From assembly GCF_051710625.1 (NCBI RefSeq), contig NZ_JBPESN010000013.1, positions 1-50,554 of the forward strand: 50,554 nucleotides of DNA, given 5' to 3'. The stretch comes from JBPESN01 sp051710625 (lineage in GTDB: Bacteria; Pseudomonadota; Gammaproteobacteria; Enterobacterales; Enterobacteriaceae). The position numbers were made by a program, and so were the translations under genes. Numbering within the stretch: position 1 is the first letter of the stretch; the number at the start of each line of letters is the position of its first letter. Under the pieces are notes generated by a model, which was not told the DNA's origin, ran no database searches, and saw only the letters and a program-made list of their open reading frames with translations. Shown one piece after another: positions 44,931 through 50,554 of the stretch.

Positions 44931-45279
44931 TTACCAGCCAGAGAGAAAAATGAACACCAGCCAGAACAGGCTGAAGAGCGACAGGCCGGTGGCCAGCAGC
45001 GACAGGCAAACTCTGCCGCCAAGCAGCACGCTGTAGATGACGCCCATCAGCACGCACACCGGCAACAACGCCAGAAAGAACGGCCAAGGTGTAGAGCAGG
45101 AAAAACAGGGCGTTGGTGCCCAATTGCAGAATCGGCACGGCGAAAGCCAGCCAGTAAAAGACAAACCCGGCGATACCGCCCCACAGGGCATAACGCGGCC
45201 CATCCCGCCAAAGCGTACGGTCAGGGGCGAGGCTGAATTTGAAAGGAATAGCGCGTTTTATCTTGGTAACGTTCGGCAT
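44931..45279 (-). pseudogene. ygbE: ygbE pseudogene (small membrane protein, DUF3561)
   Basis: YgbE is a small inner-membrane protein of unknown function found between cysC and ftsB. The N-terminal part (GGIAGFVFYWLAFAVPILQL, NALFFLLYT) is in one frame. One extra T near 45088 moves the rest (WPFFLALLPVCVLMGVIYSV, FSLFWLVFIFLSGW) into another, ending at 44931. Without the insertion the protein would have about 115 residues and three or four TM segments. The alternative unshifted product runs to 44797 with an unrelated polar tail. Confidence 0.8.
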
Positions 45280-45338
45280 TAAGCCCTGTCTCCGGCTGGT
45301 AATCGCCGGCGACGTTCAGTCGCTCGCCGGCAGCGCAT

Positions 45339-45962
45339 TCAGGAGTTGATAATAACGCGCTCATCCAGCAGATCTAATAAACGACCGGTCAAATTTGTTA
45401 CCAATTGTTCGCCATCCAGATGCAGATCCGGCCGCTGTGGCGCCTCGTAAACCGCGTCAATACCGGTAAAATTACGCAGCTCGCCGGCGGGGGCTTTTTG
45501 ATAGAGCCCTTTGGGATCTCGCGCCTCACAGACGGCCAGCGGCGTATCGACAAACACTTCGATAAAAGCGGCCGGCGGGCAGCATATCGCGCACCAGCTG
45601 CCGCTCGGCGCGGTGGGGCGAAATGAAGGCGGTTAACACGACGAGACCGGCGTCAACCATCAGCTGCGCCACCTCGCCTACGCGGCGAATATTCTCGTGC
45701 CGATCCTCATCGCTAGAGCCCAGATCGCGGCACAAACCGTGGCGGACATTGTCGCCGTCCAGTAAATAGGTGCTGACGCGCCCCGCTGATGCAGCGCCTG
45801 CTCCAGCGCGCCGGCGAGGGTCGATTTGCCCGAGCCGGACAGGCCGGTAAACCACAATACCGCCCCCTGGTGCTTATGCAGCCCCTCGCGATCCCGACGG
45901 GTCACCGTATGCGTATGCCAAACCACATTGTCGTCAACAGGACGCCCTGCGTCGGCGGTCAT
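45339..45962 (-). pseudogene. cysC: cysC pseudogene (APS kinase)
   Basis: CysC phosphorylates adenosine-5'-phosphosulfate to PAPS. The start MTADAGRPVDDNVVWHTHTV has GGGAGG upstream and shares one base with the cysN stop. The P-loop is GLSGSGKSTLAGAL. Near 45780 the frame shifts after ALHQRG; STYLLDGDNVRHGLCRDLG, ENIRRVGEVAQLMVDAGLVV and TAFISPHRAERQLVRDM continue in a second frame. Near 45560 a T-run change moves VFVDTPLAVCEARDPKGLYQ to a third. No complete kinase is possible. Confidence 0.93.
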
Positions 45963-47406
45963 TATTTGCCTCCCAGCAGGTCGCGTGCGCCCCGCCCCAG
46001 TGCGGAAAATGACGGCGCACCAGCGCGTTGAGCGCCAGCTCAAATTCGCCGTAGGCACCCGGCTCGCGATAAACGTTCTGTAGCGGCTGGCGCACCATGC
46101 CGGCGCCGACGGTGACATTACTCAACCTGTCGATGAAAATCATGCCGCCGGTGGTCGGATTATCGGCATACTTATCCAGAATCATCGGCTCGTCGAACGC
46201 CAGCTCTACCAGACCGATACCGTTAAGCGGCAGACTGTCGGCCACACGCTGAGTCAGGGTGTTGATATCAACCTGATACTGCCTGATACTGAATGTTATC
46301 CACCCACGCGCGGGTTTTCTTGCTGGCGATCTTGATATCAAAACTCTGGCCCGCCACCAGCGGTTGTTCGGTCATCCACACCACATCGACCTGGGCATTT
46401 TGCACCGCCGTCAACGTCTCGCCGGCGTCCAGCAGCAAATCGCCGCGGCTGATGTCCACCTCATCCACTAAAATTAGGGTCACCGCTTCGCCGGTCCAGG
46501 ACCCTGTCAAATCGCCATCAAAAGTCACGATGCGGCTGAGGGTGGAAGTGACGCCCGACGGCAGCACTTTCACCGCCTGACCGACGCGCAGTACGCCCGC
46601 AGCCACGGTGCCGGCGTAAGCGCGAAAATCCAGATTGGGGCGGTTAACGTATTGCACCGGAAAGCGCGTCGGCTGCTGCTCGTTAAGATTGATAACCTCT
46701 ACCGACTCCAATACGTCCAGCAGCGGCGGGCCGTTATACCAGGGCATGGCCCTCCCCGACGCGGCCACATTATCGCCCTCCAGCGCCGACAGCGGGACGA
46801 AGGTAATGTCCAGATTAACCGGCAATTGCTCGGCGAAACGCAGATAATTCTGGCGAATGCCCTGAAAGACTTGCTCGTCAAACGCCACCAGATCCATTTT
46901 GTTCACCGCCACCACCAGATGACGGATGCCCAACAGCGTATTGATAAAGCTGTGGCGCCGGGTCTGATCCAGCACGTCTTTGCGCGCGTCGATAAGCAGT
47001 ATGGCCACATCGCAGGTCGAGGCACTGGTCGCCATATTGCGGGTGTACTGTTCATGCCCCGGCGTATCGGCAATAATAAATTTACGCTTTTTGGTGGAGA
47101 AATAGCGATAGGTGACATCAATCGTGATGCCCTGCTCGCGCTCGGCCTGCAAGCCATCCACCAAGCAGCGCCAAATCGAGTTTGTCGCCCTGAGTACCCA
47201 GGCGCTTGCTATCGGTATGCAGCGGCGACAGTTGATCCTCGTAGATTTGCCGGGTGTCGTGCAGCAGGCGGCCAATCAGCGTGCTTTTGCCGTCATCGAC
47301 GCTGCCGCAGGTCAAAAAACGCAGCAGGCTTTTATGCTGCTGGGCGTGCAGGTACGCTTCTACCCCCCCCCTGCTCGGCGATCTGTTGGGCTATGGCATT
47401 GTTCAT
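45962..47406 (-). pseudogene. cysN: cysN pseudogene (ATP sulfurylase GTPase subunit)
   Basis: CysN is the EF-Tu-like GTPase that drives the CysD adenylyltransferase. It begins MNNAIAQQIAEQGG at 47406, then meets a G9 run (complement of 47363-47371) where eight G would keep frame. LTCGSVDDGKSTLIGRLLHD (G1) is in a second frame. Near 47160 one extra base moves on to VDGLQAEREQGITIDVTYRY (G2), ADTPGHEQYTRNMA (G3) and NKMDL (G4). A perfect 10-bp tandem duplication (46272-46281 and 46282-46291) breaks NIQYQVDINTL, and another shift lies near 46000. Its stop overlaps the cysC start by one base. Confidence 0.94.
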
Positions 47407-47418
47407 GTCGATGGCTCC

Positions 47419-48331
47419 TTAAAAATAACCCTGACGCTTTTTTATTTCCATCGACCCGGACTGATCGCGATCGATAACACGGCCCTGACACTCGTTGGTG
47501 GTGGATACCAGCATCTCCTCGATGATCTCGGGCAAGGTCTGCGCGTCGGAGGCCACCGCGCCGGTCAGCAGCCAACAACCGAGCGTGCGAAAGCGCACCA
47601 TATGTTGTTCGATAACTTCACCCGCCTGCAGGTCGATACGGTCGTCGTCCACCATCATCAGCATCCCATCGCGTTCCAGCACGGGGCGCTTCTTGGCCAG
47701 ATACAGCGGTACGATTTCGTATGTTTTCCAAAAAAATATATTGCCAGACATCGAGCTCGGTCCAGTTGGAGAGCGGGAAAACGCGAATGCTTTCCTTTTT
47801 GTTGATCTGACCGTTGTAGTTGTGCCACAGCTCCGGGCGCTGGTTTTTCGGATCCCAGCGGTGAAAGCGGTCGCGAAAAGAGTAAATCCGCTCCTTGGCG
47901 CGGAATTTCTCCTCATCGCGTCGGGGGCGCCGACCAAAGGAGGCATCAAAGCCGTATTGATTCAGCGCCTGTTTCAGGCCCTCGGTCTTCATGATATCGG
48001 TGTGCTTGGCGCTGCCGTGGACAAAGGGATTGATGCCCATCGCCACCCCTTCCGGGTTTTTATGCACCAGCAGCTCGAAACCGTAGGCCTTGGCGGTGTG
48101 ATCGCGGAACGCATACATTTCGCTGAATTTCCAGCCGGTATCCACATGCAGCAGCGGAAACGGCAGTTTGCCGGGATGAAAGGCCTTGCGCGCCAGATGC
48201 AGCATCACGGATGAATCTTTGCCGATGGAGTACATCATCACCGGATTGCTGAATTCGGCAGTCACCTCACGGATGATATGGATACTCTCAGCCTCCAGCT
48301 GCCGTAGATGGGTAAAACGTTGTTGATCCAT
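47419..48331 (-). pseudogene. cysD: cysD pseudogene (ATP sulfurylase catalytic subunit)
   Basis: CysD makes APS from ATP and sulfate. It starts MDQQRFTHLRQLEAESIHII at 48331. The PP-loop is in MYSIGKDSSVMLHLARKAF; LLHVDTGWKFSEMYAFRD and HGSAKHTDIMKTEGLKQALN follow. One extra base near 47721, after VWQYIFLENI, moves the remaining third (PLYLAKKRPVLERDGMLMMV, VRFRTLGCWLLTGAV, GRVIDRDQSGSMEIKKRQGY) into another frame. Apart from this single indel the gene is complete at about 303 codons. It lies 12 bp before cysN and 11 bp after cysG. Confidence 0.94.
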
Positions 48332-48342
48332 AAATGACATCC

Positions 48343-49745
48343 TTACGCTAGATTGACCACCGACGCGCGCTTTTGCGCCGCCAGGTTTTGCTGACCAAAC
48401 CAATTGATTTCATGATGAAGGGCGACCACTTCGCCTATTACCAATAATGCGGGGGTCGGCGGCCCCTGCGCCAGTTGATCCAGCGCCGCTAGGTTCCCCG
48501 CCTGAACGCTCTGGTCGCTGCGAATACCGCGGCTTATCACCGTCACCGGCGTTTGCGCCGCCCGGCCATGGCGAATCAGCTGGCTGCTGATTTCCGATTT
48601 CCGCCGCCTTGACGCCCCCCATGTAGATAGCCAGCGTCTGACGCCCGCGCGCCAGCGCCTGCCAATCCAGAGCATCGGCGCCGTCACGCAGATGCCCGGT
48701 GATAAAGGTAATGCTCTGCGCATGTTCGCGGTGGGTCAGCGGAATGCCGGCATAGGTGGTGCCCCCGGCGGCGGTAATACCGGGCACCACCTGAAACGGG
48801 ATGCCCGCCGCCGCTACGGTTTGCAGTTCTTCGCCGCCGCGGCCGAAAATAAAGGGATCGCCGCCTTTAAGCCGCACCATCTTTTTGCTTTGCTGCGCCA
48901 GCATTACCAGCAGGCGCTTGTTCTCCGGCTGCGGCATCGATTGTTCGCCGGCGCGCTTGCCCACGCAGACTCCGTCGGCATCGCGACGGAGCAGTTCCAG
49001 GATTTCCTGGCTTGCCAGATAGTCATACAGCACCACATCCGCCTGCTGCATAAGCTGCAGCCCGCGCAGCGTCAATAGCCCGCTGTCGCCGAGGCCGGCG
49101 TTGACCAGCGTTACCTCGCCCCCGTGTTCTGGGCCGGCGTTCAGGGCCTGCCTGCTCCAGCCGCCCCTGCGCCACCAGACTGGCGAAGCGCCCATTGAGG
49201 GGTTTTTCCCAAAACCGGCGAGGGGCGGCCATGCTGCGGATCTGCTGCTTTACCCGGCCACGCCAGGCGCCCGCCAGGGCCGCCATGGGACCGAGAAAGG
49301 TGGCAGCATCGATTCCAGTTTCTCGCGCAGAATACGCGCCAGCACCGGCGCCGTACCGCCGGAAAAAATGGCTACCATGATGGGCGCGCGATCGATAATC
49401 GAAGGAAAGATAAATGAGCAGTACGGCTGGTCGTCCACCACATTGGCCAGCAGATGCCGCTGTTCGGCGCACTGGGAGACCCGGGCATTCAGCGCCGCAT
49501 TATCGGTGGCGGCGATCACCAGGAAAACGTCGTCCAGCATGGCCGGTTCAAACGATTCGCCTAGCCAGGACAGACCGTCGGCCTGGCGGATTTCCTCAAG
49601 CGCCGGGCATAACGCCCCGCGCCGCCACTCTGATTTGCGCGCCGGCGCGCATTAACAGCTGAATTTTGCGCGCGGCCACCTCGCCACCGCCAACCACCAG
49701 TACTGGACGACGCCTGAGATCGGCAAATAGCGGTAAATATTCCAC
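48343..49745 (-). pseudogene. cysG: cysG pseudogene (siroheme synthase)
   Basis: CysG makes siroheme for sulfite/nitrite reductase: an N-terminal dehydrogenase/ferrochelatase and a C-terminal SAM uroporphyrinogen-III methyltransferase. A GTG start at 49745 gives VEYLPLFADLRRRPVLVVGG. Shifts occur near 49610 (after RGVMPG), near 49290, near 49140-49150, and at a 7-bp tandem duplication GATTTCC (48589-48602). Readable pieces: NVVDDQPYCSFIFPSIIDRA, VTLVNAGLGDSGLLTLRGLQ, KMVRLKGGDPFIFGRGGEEL and PGITAAGGTTYAGIPLTHRE. It heads the cysG-cysD-cysN-cysC unit, an order seen in several enterobacteria but not E. coli K-12. Confidence 0.92.
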
Positions 49746-49969
49746 AGCAACCTTTCTGTTCGTGTTCAGCAATATAATTGACTATACGTCGACCATTTCT
49801 GGTATATGAAATTCTTAATTGGAATTTGATTTACCTTTATAGAATAACGATATTATTGACTTTCCAGCGAAGCGGGATTGTTTTGCCGCCGTCGCTGCCC
49901 CATACTATAGTAGCCGACAGTTGCGCGGCCGAATATTAAGGCCGTTCCGGTAAACAAGGACTTTCCGTT
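49746..49969. promoter_or_regulatory. divergent cysG / iap promoter region
   Basis: This 224-bp gap separates divergent cysG and iap. The first 110 bp are AT-rich and probably hold the promoter of the cys unit. CATACTATAGT near 49900 could be the -10 of iap. No clear CysB site could be assigned. Confidence 0.35.
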
Positions 49970-50430
49970 ATGCGTTACCCCGCTTGCCTGCGTATTGCGT
50001 TATGGCTGTTCGTCAGCGTTGGCCTGACGCCGGCCGCTCAGGCCGCCTCTCCTCTCATCTCCCGAACTCTTTGCCCAAGAGCAAACCCGCGCTATCGCCA
50101 CCTATTTTCCCGGGCGCATGGCGGGCAGTCCTACGGAGCTGCAGGCCGCCGAGCACCTGCAGCAACAATTTCGCGCGCTGGGCTATCAGAGCGATCTGCA
50201 CGCTTTCAATACCCGCTATCGCTATGGCGCGCCGGGCGAACGAGTGGACTGGCGGCGCATTACCGCCAGTTCTACTATCGCCGCCAAAGCCGGCCTGGCC
50301 GGGCAAGGGGAGATTTTAGTAATCGCCCACCTCGACATCTACCTGCCGCGCGACGATCGCGATCTGAACCACAACCTCGGGGGGTTGACGCTGCAGGGGG
50401 TGGACGACAATGCCGCCGGTCTCGGTATGT
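49970..50430 (+). pseudogene. iap: iap pseudogene (aminopeptidase), frameshifted and truncated
   Basis: Iap is a periplasmic M28 aminopeptidase that converts alkaline phosphatase isozymes. A signal peptide (ACLRIALWLFVSVGLTPAAQ, cleavage near AQAAS) is in the first frame. Near 50060 the frame shifts, after which ATYFPGRMAGSPTELQAAEH, LGYQSDLHAFNTRYRYGAPG, ILVIAHLDIYLP (metal His and Asp) and NLGGLTLQGVDDNAAGLG are readable. Similarity stops at about 50430, where unrelated sequence begins, so the C-terminal half is missing. Confidence 0.88.
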
Positions 50431-50554
50431 GGGGTGGCAATCATTTCTAGACTCTTAAGTTAAACGATGGGTTAGCCGGAAGCCCTTTAATGGCGCGGCT
50501 TACAGAGATTTTACAAATTCTGGACTCGAATGACTGTGGTTTGAGCAAATTTAA
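50431..50554. other. unrelated sequence interrupting iap
   Basis: From about 50430 the sequence no longer codes for Iap and changes to lower GC. It may be the left end of an insertion element or a deletion junction. Only 124 bp are visible and no transposase frame can be read. Confidence 0.4.

Noticed and set aside
49746..50554. CRISPR array near iap
   Set aside because: No direct repeats with spacers are visible; the window ends shortly after the iap break.

Overview
The window looks like a chromosome segment of an insect-associated enterobacterium close to Sodalis (S. glossinidius or a sister symbiont). Three things suggest this: gamma-enterobacterial gene order around dnaA, proteins close to the E. 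coli/Serratia/Yersinia type, and a mixture of perfectly kept housekeeping genes with very many freshly broken accessory genes. The species is an inference; no database search was possible. By my count about 23 genes read as intact and about 27 are interrupted by in-frame stops, frameshifts, lost starts or insertions.

Layout. (1) 1-1202: an IS3-family insertion sequence running in from the left edge, inserted in avtA. (2) 1240-2995: heat-shock genes ibpB and ibpA (minus strand, sigma-32 promoter), then the lipoprotein gene yidQ. (3) 3275-5104: a broken ankyrin-repeat gene whose N-terminus reads like an F-box, probably a former eukaryote-directed effector. (4) 5101-7688: remains of the D-galactonate genes dgoT and dgoD with a palindromic operator upstream, then an AT-rich stretch with an unknown small gene (8527-8847). 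(5) 8863-20644: the conserved block yidA-gyrB-recF-dnaN-dnaA / rpmH-rnpA-yidD-yidC-mnmE. Here recF and the yidA C-terminus are broken and everything else is intact.

(6) 20975-31033: a decayed sugar-catabolic locus. A LevR-type sigma-54 activator precedes a sigma-54 promoter and the genes SDR - PTS EIIA-EIIB-EIIC-EIID (mannose family) - MtlD-like dehydrogenase - DhaL-like - DhaK-like - hexulose-6-phosphate synthase - 6-phospho-3-hexuloisomerase. I do not know a described pathway with exactly this set; it is the strongest candidate for an undescribed system, although in this genome it cannot work as written. (7) 31201-35310: a broken GntR/FCD regulator, a broken phosphonate-type ABC transporter (no permease seen), a thioredoxin-like lipoprotein and an unknown lipoprotein, all interrupted.

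(8) 35758-45279: mutS, rpoS (broken), nlpD, pcm, surE (with a hexanucleotide repeat), truD (broken), ispF, ispD, ftsB, ygbE (broken). (9) 45339-49745: cysG-cysD-cysN-cysC on the minus strand, all four frameshifted, so sulfate activation and this siroheme synthase are lost. (10) 49970-50554: iap, frameshifted and then cut off by unrelated sequence at the right edge.

Taken together, replication, ribosome, membrane insertion, tRNA modification (mnmE), isoprenoid and cell-division genes are under selection. Sugar uptake, sulfur assimilation, stress response (rpoS), recombination (recF) and a probable effector are being lost. Lesions include transitions to all three stop codons, homopolymer indels, and short perfect tandem duplications (4, 7 and 10 bp) that look like replication slippage.
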